Positions 36,120 to 47,062 of a DNA stretch of 64,000 nt are shown in pieces. Position numbers and translations under genes: made by a program. The notes under the pieces were generated by a model. That model was not told the DNA's origin. It did not search any database and was given only the letters and a program-made list of their open reading frames with translations. The DNA is from Trogon surrucura (taxonomy: Eukaryota; Chordata; Aves; Trogoniformes; Trogonidae), in the NCBI GenBank assembly GCA_020746105.1, contig CM036618.1:3736501-3800500 (forward strand). The letters are read 5' to 3'. The stretch's first letter is position 1; each line of letters begins with the position of its first letter.

Positions 36120-36848
36120 TAGAATCATAGAATCAAAGAATGTTTGGGGTTGGAAGGGACCTCTAGAGATCACCCAGTCCAACCCCCTGCCAGAGCAGGA
36201 TCACCCAGGGCAGCCACACAGGAACGTGTCCAGGTGGGGTTTGAAAGTCTCCAGAGCAGGAGACTCCACACACTCTCTGGGCAGCCTGGGCCAGGGCTCC
36301 AGCAACCGCACAGGGAAGAAGTTTCTCCTCATGTTGAGGTGGAACTTCCTACGTTCTAACTTAAACCCATTATTCCTTGTTCTATTGCTGGGCACCACTG
36401 AGAAGAGATTGTCCCCTTCCCCTTGACCCCCACCCCTCAGATATTTCTATACATCAATAAGGTCCCCTCTCAGCCGTCTCCTTTCAAGGCCGAACAGCCC
36501 CAGGTCTCTCAGTCTCTCTTCACAGCAGAGATGTTCAGTCCCTTGATTCCCCTCATAGCTCTCCCTTGGACTCTCTCCAGTAGGTCCCTGTCTCTCTGGA
36601 ACTGGAGAGCCCCAAACTGGACATGGGATTCCAGGGGTGGTCTCCCCAGGGCAGAGCAGAGGGGCAGGAGAACCTCCCCAGCCCTGCTGGACACACTTTT
36701 CTTGATGCCCCCCAGGATCCCATTTGCCCTCTTTGCCACAAGGGCACGTTGCTGTCCCAGGGACAACTCCCTGCCCACTGGGACTCCAAGGGCTTTCTCC
36801 ACGGGGCTACTTTCCAGCAGGACATCCCCTGATCTGTGCTGGTGCAGA
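36120..36848 (-). mobile_element. CR1 LINE, 729-bp 5'-truncated copy
   Basis: Starts AGAATCATAGAATCAAAG and TTTGGGGTTGGAAGGGACCTC. The minus frame 36509-36904 preserves codons for the GERDLGV-like segment, ANGILG and ERVQ. The copy ends at CTGTGCTGGTGCAGAAA, where a different CR1 tail begins without any unique DNA. Confidence 0.93.
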
Positions 36849-37392
36849 AAACTGTTGGAAAAGACCTCTAAGATCATGTAGTCCAACCGCCTACCCATAA
36901 CCACTAAACCATGTCCCCAAGTGACATGTCTACATGTTTTTTGAACACTTCTAGAGACGGTGACTCCATCACCTCCCTGGGCAGCCTGTTCTAGTGCCTC
37001 ACCACTCTATCAGTAAAGAAATTTTTCCTAAAACTAATCTAAACCTCCCCTGGTGCAACCTGAGGCCATTTCCTCTTGTTCTGTCATTAGCAATTTGGGA
37101 GAAGAGACCAACACCCACCTCACTACAAGCTCCTTTCAGGTAGTTGTAGAGAACAATGAGGTCTCCCCTCAGCCTCCTCTTCTCCAAGCTGAACAACCCC
37201 AGCTCCCTCAGCTGCTCCTCATAAGACTTGTTCTCCAGACCCCTCACCAGCTTCATTGCTCTTCTCTGGACCCTTAACAGCACATCAACGTCTTTCTGAT
37301 ACTACAAAACTGAACACAGGACTCAAGCTGCGGCCTCACCAGTGCCGAGTATGGGGCAGGATCACAGGCCAGGATGCCGTTGGCCTTCTTAA
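36849..37392 (-). mobile_element. CR1 LINE, different subfamily, abutting the previous copy
   Basis: Starts CTGTTGGAAAAGACCTCTAAGATCATG without octamers, so a few dozen bases of its 3' end are missing. The minus frame 36999-37283 reads [21 protein letters not shown] and [16 protein letters not shown]. It ends at ATGCCGTTGGCCTTCTT. The loss of its tail at the junction suggests deletion or template switching. Confidence 0.92.
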
Positions 37393-38830
37393 GAGCCCCG
37401 AGCCGGTGCAGAAGGTGACGGAAGGGAGTTTAAGGGGTAACATTAAGAGTCCACACAGAGGAAAACACAGTTTAAAGGCCAGTAGTTTGGTCAACTCATG
37501 ATTTTAGACAAAACAGAAGAGCAAAAGGGATCTGTGCTTCTGCAAATTATGCAGAGGTGGGTCCCGCTCCTGGAGGGGCAGGCGCTGAGGACACTTCCTT
37601 CATTACCTACCAGTGCTTAACAAGGCTTGGGCACCTATCTGGGAGGACGTTATCAGGGCTCATTTTGGGCAGATACTGGGTAACGCTGCACTGTTTCTGC
37701 CCCGTAAAACCACACTTGGACAAGAAAAGGCTGCTCATGCTCGCACTCTAAAAATCACAGCAGAGGCCTCAGCTTAGAAAGGGCTGTAGACAGGCAAGAG
37801 TTCCAACTTTTCTTCCCTGGGCAGGTGATTCTGGGCTGTTCAAGCCACTATAAGTGCTGAAAAGACTGAGCACCCCCCTCGGCAGTAATCAGCTTCCAAC
37901 TAGCGAGCCTAGCGCCACATTTCTAAATCCACACTCAGGGATGGAAAAAACAGCATCTCAATTTCTGAAAGCACTATAACCTCACTGTCTTCTGTAACTG
38001 AAGCAAACATCATGGCCAGTGTCTATTTTAGAGCATATTATTCAGTTTTAATACTTTCCCCAAACCAAGGTTTTCTCTTTCTTTCCAATAGTAACTCCAC
38101 CTTTGGGATTAGTGATTTAATTTTATGATAGGATATTAAGAGCAGGGAGCCAGACCTTTTTTATTTTTTTTTCCCCAAGCTTGTATTCAGAAGGAATAGA
38201 TTAAATCATTAAATACACACAAGCACAGGAAACACTGGAAAACTCTTAGCCATTATCCTATGAAGAGAATGCCAATGCAAACACTGTAATAAAATATTCT
38301 TCACTGAAATCAACACTAATTTTCCGAGGCAATCAAATCCATTCCTGCGATCCCTCCTCCTAGGGAAAGCAGCCAGCACGGCTAAATTCAGATCTATGTG
38401 GCTCCAAAGCTTAAATTTGGCTCAGACACGCTGCAAATCAATGACTCCACAAAGGTTTGCGAAGGAAAAAATTCCCAACGGGCAACGTTTGCTACAACAC
38501 ATGGCACCTCTCCCGACACAGCAGCAAAGAGCACGATGTGCATCGATCTGGGGCTCCAGGAAGGCTGAAGCTACAAACTCGGCTGAGACCACCTTGACCA
38601 TTATTGGGAGCCAGCTCCGTGTCATCCGAGGGGAAAGACTCCAAAGAGAGCTCAGCCATGAAGAGCACCACCAAATGGTCCACCAGCAGCTCAGAAACAG
38701 CATTGAGTCTTTAATGACTCCTCCTTCCTAGACAACACACTGAGGGCAAGAAGGACCTGCTGTCAGAAAGGGCATGAGAAGATCTCAATAACCCTGCCAT
38801 TATCAGCAGAGCAGGAGGAGAGGACCTATG
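37393..38830. other. No gene recognised
   Basis: Unique sequence, T-run near 38158-38171. Frames around 38396-38731 on both strands are mutual shadows without domains. Confidence 0.5.
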
Positions 38831-39010
38831 TCATAGAATCGTAGAATAGTTTGGGCTGGAAGGGACCTTTGAAGATCATCTAGTCCAACCTCCTTGCAGT
38901 GAGCAGGGACATCTTCAACTCGATCAGGTTGCTCAGAGCCCCATCTAACCCGACCTTGGATGTTTCCAGGGATGAGACATTAACCATCTATCTGGGCAAC
39001 CTGTGCCAGA
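38831..39010 (-). mobile_element. CR1 LINE, 5'-truncated copy
   Basis: TCATAGAATCGTAGAATAGT, TTGGGCTGGAAGGGACC and TCATCTAGTCCAACCTCCTT, then CGATCAGGTTGCTCAGAGCCCC. It ends at CAACCTGTGCCAGAACTG. Confidence 0.92.
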
Positions 39011-39662
39011 ACTGTCCTTCTCGGCTCTCTGCAATTTGTGGATTGCCCACACCAAGGGCTGTGCTCGTTTTCCACAAAACACACACTCCTGTTTCCAGAA
39101 AGCTGTTGGTACCTCTCTTTGACATCTTTCACATCTTTTATGGTCAGACAACGAAAAAAATGTTCCAGCCAGGTATTTTAAGGTGGGTACATACCCTCCA
39201 TGATTTCCTCAAGGATCTTGCAGCTTACTGCAAACAGTAGTTTTTAACACTAACATCTAGGAAATACTTAAATGCTCTTCCCTGCTCTATGAAGAGTTGC
39301 CCAGATAAACCCACAACAACCAACCAAAACCAAGACCTTCTCTCTCTCAGACAGGACAGGATAAATTTTTAATCAAGTAGGCTGCAAAATCATGCTTCAG
39401 ATCATTAATGGTCTTACCAGTCTGGAGAAGACCAGGTGAGCCCAGAAACCAACACGCCAACGTAAGTATTGTAGGACAGACATTACCAGGATCCATCCTC
39501 TGGTCATGGTGTTAAAAGGCATACCCACATCTTACTTTTTCTGTCCGTAAGGAAGTGGTCACATCTAAAAAGCCATTCAAGAATGATCCCTGGAGGGCCA
39601 ATGCTTGAACCCGATGCAGGACACACTTGGGTCAATACTAGCTGGCCCATGCATCACAGCTT
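39011..39662. other. No gene recognised
   Basis: Unique sequence between two minus-strand CR1 copies. Nothing recognisable. Confidence 0.4.
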
Positions 39663-40132
39663 CACAGAACCACAGAATCACAGAATGTCAGGGATTGGAA
39701 GGGACCTCGAAAGATCATCAAGTCCAATCCCCTGCCAGAGCAGGAACGCCTCGATAATGCTACACAGGAACGTGTCCAGGCAGGTCTTGAATGTCTCCAG
39801 AGAAGGAGACTCCACAACCTCCCTGGGCAGCCTGGGCCAGGGCTCCGTCACCCTCACTGAGAAGAAGTTTCTTCTCGAGTTTAAGCGGAACCTCTTATGT
39901 TCCAGTTTCAGCCCATTACCCCTTGTCCTATCAGTGGTTGTCACCGAGAAGAGCCTGGCTCCATCCCCGTGACACTCACCCTTGATATATTTGTAAACAT
40001 TAATGAGGTCACCCCTCAGTCTCCTCTTCTCCAAACTAAAGAGCCCCAGCTCCCTCAGCCTTTTCTCATAAGGGAGATGCTCCACTCCCTTCATCATCCT
40101 AGTTGCCCTGTGCTGGACTCTCTCCAGCAGCT
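39663..40132 (-). mobile_element. CR1 LINE, 470-bp copy, close relative of 40964
   Basis: Starts CACAGAACCACAGAATCACAG and TGTCAGGGATTGGAAGGGACC. The minus frame 39678-40172 reads the conserved C-terminal block without a stop ([54 protein letters not shown]). It is nearly identical to the first 470 bp of the copy at 40964 and is truncated at CTCTCTCCAGCAGCT. Confidence 0.95.
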
Positions 40133-40438
40133 TATATTCACCTTCATGGGGAGAAGAAAAAAAAGCCACCAAACTTCAAATGCTGTGTTCTCCATGTCCT
40201 CTAAGGTTTCCTTGGCTTCACACAGCAAAGGGCACACAATCTATTGCTATACGCCCTCCGGTGTGGCTGAGGTTGAACACAGAACTCCCATCTTTGTAAG
40301 GCTAACTGCTACTCAACATCATCTAGTAAATCAAAACTAAAACAATGTTTCTGATGTTCTCTGGAAGATGCCAGAAATACTTTTCATATGTTCAGGGTTT
40401 TTTGTTAACACGGTATGATTCATGTAATTTTTTTGCCA
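40133..40438. other. No gene recognised
   Basis: Short unique spacer between CR1 copies of opposite orientation. Nothing recognisable. Confidence 0.4.
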
Positions 40439-40949
40439 GAGTACTGTGTTCAACTCTGGGGCCTCCAGCATAACAAAGACCTGCTCGAGTAGGTCCACAG
40501 GAGGCCACCAGAATGATCAGGGGGCTGGAACATCTCGCCCTGTGAGGACAGGCTCAGAGAGTTGGGGTTGTTTAGCCTGGAGAAGAGAAGGCTCCAGGGA
40601 GACCTTATAGAGGCCCTCCAAAACCTGAAGGGGCTACAGGAAAGCTGGGGAGGGACTTTTGGTCCGGGAGCGTAGTGATAGGATGAAGGACAATGGTTTT
40701 AAACTAAAAGAAGGTAGATTTAGAGTAAATACAAGGAGAAAAACTCTTTATTGTGAGAGTGGTAAGACCCTGGAACAAGTTGCCCATTGAAATTGTTGAT
40801 GCCTTATCCTTGGAAGTGTTCAAGGCCAGGTTGGATGGGGCTTTAAACAACCTGGTCCAGTGGGAGGTGTCTCTGCCCACGGCAGGAGGGTTGGAATGAG
40901 ATGATCTTTAAGGTCCCTTCTGACCCAAACCAGTCTAGGATTTTATGAT
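40439..40949 (+). mobile_element. CR1 LINE, 5'-truncated copy
   Basis: Starts GAGTACTGTGTTCAACTCTGG, passes GGGGTTGTTTAGCCTGGAGAAG and CCAGGTTGGATGGGGCTT, and ends TCTGACCCAAACCAGTCTAGG ATTTTATGATA. The reading frame has early stops and the tail octamer is decayed, so it is older than its two neighbours. Confidence 0.93.
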
Positions 40950-40963
40950 AAGACACAATCTAT

Positions 40964-42040
40964 GAATCACAGAATCACAGAATGTTAGGGATTGGAAGGG
41001 ACCTCGAAAGATCATCAAGTCCAATCCCCCTGCCAGAGCAGGAACACCTCGATAATGCTACACAGGAACGTGTCCAGGCAGGTCTTCAATGTCTCCAGAG
41101 AAGGAGACTCCACAACCTCCCTGGGCAGCCTGGGCCAGGGCTCTGCCACCCTCACTGAGAAGAAGTTTCTTCTCGAGTTTAAGCGGAACCTCTTATGTTC
41201 CAGTTTCAGCCCATTACCCCTTGTCCTATCATTGGTTGTCACCGAGAAGAGCCTGGTTCCATCCTCGTGACACTCACCCTTTAGATATTTGTAAACATTA
41301 ATGAGGTCACCCCTCAGTCTCCTCCAAACTGAAGAGCCCCAGCTCCCTCAGCCTTTTCTCATAAGGGAGATGCTCCACTCCCTTCATCATCCCAGTTGCC
41401 CTGTGCTGGACTCTCTCAAGCAGCTCCCTGTCTTTCTTAAACTGAGGGGCCCAGAACTGGACACAATATTCCAGATGGGGTCTCATCAGGGCAGAGTAGA
41501 GGGGCAGGAGGACCTCTCTTGACCTACTAACCACCCCCCTTCTAATACACCCCAGGATGCCATTGGCCTTCCTGGCCACAAGGGCACAGTGCTGGCTCAT
41601 GGTCATCCTGCTGTCCACCAAGACTCCCAGGTCCCTTTCTCCTACACTGCTCTCTAATAAGTCATCCCCCAACTTATACTGGAAGCTGGGGTTGTTCCTA
41701 CCCAGATGCAAGACTCTACATTTACCCTTGTTGTATTTCATTAAATTTTTCCCCGCCCAACCCTCCAGCCTGTCCAGGTCTCTCTGGATGGCAGCACAGC
41801 CTTCTGGTGTGTCAGCCACTCCTCCCAGCTTGGTGTCATCACAAACTTGCCGATAGTACTCTCTAGTCCCTCATCCAAGTCATCGATGAATATATTGAAT
41901 AATACTGGCCTCAGTACTAACCCTTCACGCACTCCACTGGATACAGGCCTCTAACCAGACTCCGCCCCATTGACCACGACTCTTTGGCTTCTTTCCCTCA
42001 GCCAGTTCGCAGTCCACCTCACTACCCGAGAGTCTTGACC
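40964..42040 (-). mobile_element. CR1 LINE, longest copy in the window (about 1.08 kb)
   Basis: Starts GAATCACAGAATCACAGAATG and TTAGGGATTGGAAGGGACC. It extends past the RT catalytic box into the upstream segment (CTCCACTGGATACAGGCCTC, CAGCCAGTTCGCAGTCCACC). Its 3' end faces the 3' end of the plus copy at 40439-40949 with only 14 bp between them. A five-base gap at about 41325 (CTCCTCCAAACTG) shifts the C-terminal frame relative to its relatives. Confidence 0.95.
41015..41932 (-). pseudogene. CR1 ORF2 reverse transcriptase remnant
   Basis: Read on the minus strand: [20 protein letters not shown], then the catalytic box, then [56 protein letters not shown] and, in another frame, [18 protein letters not shown]. 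The FADD box at 41835-41845 has 11 instead of 12 bases, a one-base loss that puts the upstream and downstream parts in different frames. A second break at about 41325 splits off the C-terminus (frame 41015-41242). RT motifs A and B are absent through 5' truncation. It is not expected to be functional. Confidence 0.9.
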
Positions 42041-42648
42041 ATGATTCTATGATATGTCAGGGTTCAGCGTGTTTCATCAGGAGAACAAATCACAGTTTTA
42101 CTCTAAGTTCAGTAAAACCAAAATGACTTGCAAATGTGATGATTACAAGAAGGAACCACTCATTCACCTGCAAGACCGATATGAACTGGGCAAGTAACAA
42201 CCTCTGCAAGGGGATTTGCTCCCTCACTCTTCGAAGCCACCTTGAAAGCACTTTGGGCTGGTGGCGGAGCGGTTTTGGGAGTCTGCAGGTTTTAGCTGAA
42301 ATTTTGAGCTGCATGGGATACTCAGGGTAGAGACCACTTGCTGCTCCAGCTCTGAGCCACAGAATTGTAGCATTTTGCTCATACATTTTTGGTCCTGCAC
42401 CAAGTCCACAGAACTTGGCAGGGCTTTGCCCTTTGGATCAAGTCGGGTGCTTCTACCCAGGATGGCGAGATCTTTGGGTTTGGATGGAGAGATTTGATGC
42501 TCCCCTGGCATGCCCTGTAGGCATCTCTAACCTTTTCCAACATCCTCAACCTTTTTTAAGCTTGAGACCCCCCCAAGTCCTACGGCAGGTGACGGTCTCT
42601 CGGCCATGCGGCAAAAGCTGCGTCATCAGGCTCGGAAACAGCCAAGCA

Positions 42649-42663
42649 CCTCCGTGACGGAGG
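42649..42663. repeat. Perfect small inverted repeat
   Basis: CCTCCG TGA CGGAGG: six paired bases, three-base loop, containing a CRE half-site TGACG. Such short palindromes arise by chance often, so function is open. Confidence 0.5.
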
Positions 42664-44011
42664 CTGAATCATTTCTCCTTTCTGTATCCATGGCACAGGA
42701 TCAATTAACCTCTGCTCTGGCTCCTCCTGTGAATCACTTAAGAGGGGTAACAGTTAAACTGCTTTCATAGGAAGTGGTTTTAAAAACGCCCTGCGCTGCT
42801 CTGCATAGGATGAGAGTTTGCCACAAAGAAGGGGGTAAAAAAATTCAAGCATGTTCAGCATCTTATGGTTTAATCCCAGGCCTAGAGCCAGGATAATTAC
42901 TGCCAGAAGGAATAAAAGTAACATAAATATAGGTTAACGCACAAAGGATCCCGTTTGCAAGGTTTTTATACATCACCAGCTCAAAAGCGGATTTGTAAAT
43001 TTAATTATAGAAAGATTATAAAAGCAGGTAAAACCCAAAGGGTCGTAAAAAATAATTTCACTACAGTGATGGGAACAAAACGACGACAACAACAACAAAA
43101 AAAAATAAAATAAAAATAAGAAAACGCCAAACATTTTAAACTAAGTAGGGCACCCGACAGATCTCCTGAAGACCTTCGGTAGGATTCAGACCAGACCGCT
43201 CGCCGGGGATGCGCACGCGGCAGCCGCCACCATCTTCCAGAAATGCCATTTCCAAGGGAGGAGAGATAAGTCACTCTGACAGCCTCGCAACCTTCCAGCA
43301 CTGATTTACTTAAAAAACATCTTCGTTTTCCTATAGAAGGTGCTGCTTGGTGGCAGGAGCAGCACGCGACGGGCTCATCAAAGCCACGTTAGGACAGGAG
43401 GGGACGCTTCCAAACTCAGTTTTTCCACACGGGTGACGTGAAATCCCTTAACATGCTGGTTCCCGTCAGGATAAATGGCATTTCTCTGCCAAGAAGAGCT
43501 TTGGGGGAGGAGGATGGTTCATTACGTGTCATCAGGAGGGATTTGGGTTCTACCCCACAACGGTCTTAAGGGAGCTGTTGCCAGCAAAGGAAACGGCAAC
43601 AGCACGGGCAGGAAAACCAAGAATATTCTCCATCCTACACACTGCTAAAACCCATCCGAAAGGCTCACACATTTAACAATATGCGCGATGCAGTTTGTGC
43701 TGGAAATGAGCTGGGAAGAAAAAAAATAAATCCATCCCAATGTACACAGCGTAATATTTAGGTTATTTATTGTATTCATCCTTTATCCCCTTTCTGTTTG
43801 CCCTCTCTCCCTTCTAGAAACGCTGAAGGGTTTTTTTGCTCGTGCTGCCGTCTGCACTCTTGAAGAAAATGAAATAATACTACAAGGTGTGTGCAGCAAG
43901 GGTGAAGGCACAGGGCAGGAACGGAGATGAAGGTTCACTTCTGGGATCTCTTGGGCTTCCCACTAAAATACAGATACCTTTAGCAACACGCAATTTTAAC
44001 TCTTGACCCAC

Positions 44012-44046
44012 AAAACACTTTTTTTTTGGTGTAAAAAGTGTGTTTT
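44012..44046. repeat. Imperfect inverted repeat with A/T-rich stem
   Basis: AAAACACTTTTT faces AAAAAGTGTGTTTT across a short T/G spacer. Nine bases pair perfectly (ACACTTTTT with AAAAAGTGT), then four more after a two-base bulge. Confidence 0.6.
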
Positions 44047-44771
44047 CTGACCTACTCGGTACTTTCTGCTCCAGAAGGCAGCTCCTGAAAGCTCCCTGGG
44101 AGCGATTTGGGTGCTAACCTAACACGGCTCTGAGCAAGCTTTTGTCAAGTCCAGCAAAACACGCCGTCGTTTTTTAAACGCATCGCTTGCCGACTTAAAA
44201 TAGATCATGTGCTTAAACGCTCTGCTGGTCTGCTGCCTGGTGTGTGCGTAAGGAGAAAACGTTTCGAGCGTGCTGCCAGCACCGAGTGCCTGCAAAAAGG
44301 CACTTCAAAGCATCACAGACAAGTCATTTTTTAAGCCTGGAAGTGCACGTTTATTAGAAAGAAAACTCGACGTTTTTACAAACTCATCATGCACGAAACG
44401 CAGCGGATTTAAAAAAAATAGACTAAAAAATAAAACAACTTCAGGAATGACCTTAAACCTTCCACTTTGCCGGCAAGCAGTGCCATGACCCTCCTCCTTT
44501 TTGCCTTGATTAGCAATATTTCTGCACACGCGGCTCTTTTAATCTTGTTTCACGCCAGTTGTTTCCATGCGCTGCCGTCCACCACTGGATGCTCCAAGCC
44601 CTTTTTGTCCGTAAATCTGTTCCAACAGCTTGAAGACCTACGCACAGTTGCTTGCGAGGGTGGGGTTCAAATATATAGAGAGGTGTAGCGGATGAATGTG
44701 TGAACTTTGCCTTAAACATTTCTTCTCATTTTTATAAACCCCCAGCTTGGTGAAAAACCAGTTTCTGGTCC

Positions 44772-45799
44772 TGTGTGGCAAAGTGATGGAATGTTATAGA
44801 GGGGTAATCTGATAAAGGTACAGATGCCTCAAATAATACTGATGAGATTAGTTTATTCTTGCAGAGGCAGGATGGCCTTATCTCGTAGCCTGTCTCCCAA
44901 GGAGATGGGACATTTGCCCATGTTAATGAGGATTATCAAAAACAATGGAGTGCCTTGATCCCCTACCTGGCATTCCCCATGTAAAAAATTGTGTGTAAAT
45001 AATTGAGGGAAGGTAAAGCAAGAAGAAGAAAAGTAGAAAAAGAAAAGTGCAGGAGGAGAAGAAAAGAAGAAGAAGAAAAGTGCAGGAGGAGAAGAAGAAA
45101 AGAAGAAGAAGAAAAGGGCAGGAGGAGAAGAAGAAGAAAAGTGCAGGAGGAGAAGAAGAAAAGAAATGATGAAGAAGAAGAAAAGTGCAGGAGGAGGAGA
45201 AGAAAAGGAGAAATGAAGAAGAAGAAAAGTGCAGGAGGAGGAGAAGAAAAGAAGAAGAAGAAAAGTGTAGGAGGAGAAGAAGAAAAGAAGAAGAAGAAAA
45301 GTGCAAGAGAAGAAGAAGAAAAGAAGAAAGAAGACAACGATGGATGCATCCTGAACTCTGCTTTGGCTGGATCAACACAGGAACCTAGACCAGTGATCTC
45401 TCTCTCTCCCCCTCTTTCTCTCTTCCCTTTTTCACTAAGTAATGCAAGGCCTATCATACTGTTGACTTAGTTCATGCGTTAAATTTCTTTCTTGTAATGG
45501 TTAAGAATAATATTGTCTGTTATAATATTGTGTTTAGATGTCCTTTACTATCACTTGTTATTATTAAGTCGTAGTTTATTGCATATTTAGCCTTTTCCTG
45601 TTTTTTTTTTGTTATACCGCCTGCTCTATCGCGCTTTTAAATTAGAACCCATTGTCGAGAGCCCGATCTCTATGTCGTGCGAAATTTATTATTAAATGTT
45701 TGTATATGGACCTTGAGACTTGTCTCGCCGTTGTCCACTCGGTTGGGGTATTGCGAATCTAAAAGTCACTTGTCCCCCTCGCCTGGGCGGGATGTGACA
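44772..45799 (+). mobile_element. Probable solo LTR of an endogenous retrovirus
   Basis: About 1.03 kb that starts TGTGTGGCAAAGTGATGG and ends CGGGATGTGACA, matching the TG...CA rule. The end portion looks like R-U5: a polyadenylation-type ATTAAA (about 45694) is followed by TTTGTATATGGACC, CTCGCCGTTGTCCACTCGG and CACTTGTCCCCCTCGCC, text I associate from memory with bird LTRs. No primer-binding site or coding region follows, and flanking bases (TGGTCC and GAGAGG) show no target-site duplication, so boundaries and class are uncertain. A purine-rich repeat array sits in its middle. Confidence 0.5.
45003..45345 (+). repeat. Purine-rich (GAA/GGA) array with GTGCAGGAGG boxes
   Basis: About 340 bp of A and G interrupted mainly by GTGCAGGAGG boxes at 45047, 45080, 45116 (GGGC), 45141, 45185, 45229, 45265 (GTGT) and 45301. 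The spacings are 33, 36, 25, 44, 44, 36 and 36 bp. It opens frames on both strands (K/E/R-rich one way, S/L/F-rich the other) that are composition artefacts. Long purine tracts of this kind can adopt triplex structures. Confidence 0.9.
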
Positions 45800-45810
45800 G
45801 AGAGGGAGCA

Positions 45811-46030
45811 TATAAAATAGCAGGAGCACCATAATAACCCTTCGAAAACCAGAAGACCACGACGGAGCGGCGTTACGTACGCGGCACGGGCTGAAACGGG
45901 ATGCAGGGATGGGAAGTGAAAATTAAATCTCGGCGTCAGGTGAGCGCCTCGAACTCAGAGGCCGCGCGACTGCTCCGCAGAAGAAGGTGTAAGAAGGTCG
46001 GTTCCCCCGAGACGTGTAAAACGGGATTAG
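45811..46030 (+). promoter_or_regulatory. TATA box with CpG cluster and donor-like site, candidate promoter
   Basis: TATAAAA at 45811-45817 lies just after the LTR-like end. From about 45843 the sequence becomes CpG-dense (for example GACGGAGCGGCGTTACGTACGCGG in two short parts, and GCCGCGCGAC), with about two dozen CpGs to 46030. A consensus donor CAG|GTGAGC has its GT at 45940, about 100 bp past the expected start site. An ATG at 45901 opens 65 codons but would read across the donor. All parts are in the plus direction. Whether it is transcribed is inference. Confidence 0.35.
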
Positions 46031-46987
46031 ACATGAACTTCAAAACCAGTACGATGCGGAATAATCCTATGCTGGCAGAAAGGGATCAAAGCTAATTTCT
46101 CTAACTTGCTTAATCTTCTGCGGAGATTTCTGAACTGGGGATACGCGCCCGGCTGTAAGTTAAAAACCGCTCTCTGCTCTAAGGTTTGGCGGCGGCGAAC
46201 TGAAAAAAAAAGAGCAAGTGAAATATCCCCGAGTGTGGAGTTATTTTGAACAGGCTTTTCTAAAGGAATCCTGCGGCTGGGGACAGCAGGTCTGCAGAGA
46301 AGGAAAAGCATCATTACACAGGTTTGACCACTTGGCTACCGGCAAGATGTCATCATCCGAAGCATCGCACGTCTGCTCTCAGCCCAGAAAGCCCAGAATG
46401 CCTTTTTTTTTACACATATTTTTTTTATTTTTTATTTTTTTCCCCTAACCTGGCTCGTGCAATCCCCGAAAACGCGGCTCGCGACAGCTCTCCTGCTGTC
46501 CTGGCAGACAACCGTGAGCACTCGGGCAGAGGATTTGGAGCTCTGCTGAACAGAGGTGGACCCGAGTGCAGGAACAGATACGCCTCACTTGGATGTGCTA
46601 GGCTGACTTATGATTACAGAAACTTCAAAAAAAGAAAATTACAACCCCAATCAAACAACAAACCAAATCCACTCCTTCCCAACATTAAACGAAACGCATT
46701 GATGCAAGCAGTGGAACATGTCACCACCCATCAAAACCTTCCCGACCTAAAAAAAAAAGGAAAAAAAAAAAGAATTAAATAAATAGTAACGCTCACACAT
46801 TAACTAATCCATTATCCACCAATTAAATGGTGAAATAAAAATTAAAATCATGCTTAAGACCTACAGGAACTGAACTTCCTGACGAAACCTGCTTCTAAAT
46901 ACAACAGGAATTTTCCCTGCTTGGTGTACTTTCACCTTCTCATTTACTGGAGGGGAAAAAATCAGCAGAACTGGAGGAATACATAGT

Positions 46988-47062
46988 GTATATATAGTGT
47001 GTGTATATATATATATATATAGTATATATGGTGTGTGTATATATACATATATATAGTATTTT
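46988..47062. repeat. (TA)n/(TG)n compound microsatellite
   Basis: Alternating TATATA and GTGTGT blocks: a TA run near 47006-47020, GTGTGTG twice, then ATATACATATATATAG. The minus-strand frame over it reads a Y/I/T/H-rich stretch that is an artefact. Confidence 0.9.

Larger units (their letters stand above)
42041..44771. other. No gene recognised; two hairpins and an A-rich tract
   Basis: About 2.7 kb of mostly unique sequence. An ATGATTCTATGAT remnant at 42041-42053 could be an isolated CR1 octamer. A 6-bp stem with 3-nt loop lies at 42649-42663, an A-rich tract at 43080-43119 and a longer inverted repeat at 44012-44046. CpGs are notably frequent between 43160 and 43240. Confidence 0.5.

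Noticed and set aside
44923-45470. Long K/E/R-rich frame on the plus strand and S/L/F-rich frames on the minus strand
   Set aside because: They are translations of the purine-rich array, open in several frames because the units lack stop codons.
45800-45830. Retroviral primer-binding site after the LTR-like end
   Set aside because: The bases after ACA (GAGAGGGAGCATATAAAA) do not resemble a tRNA 3' end complement, so no internal proviral region is inferred.
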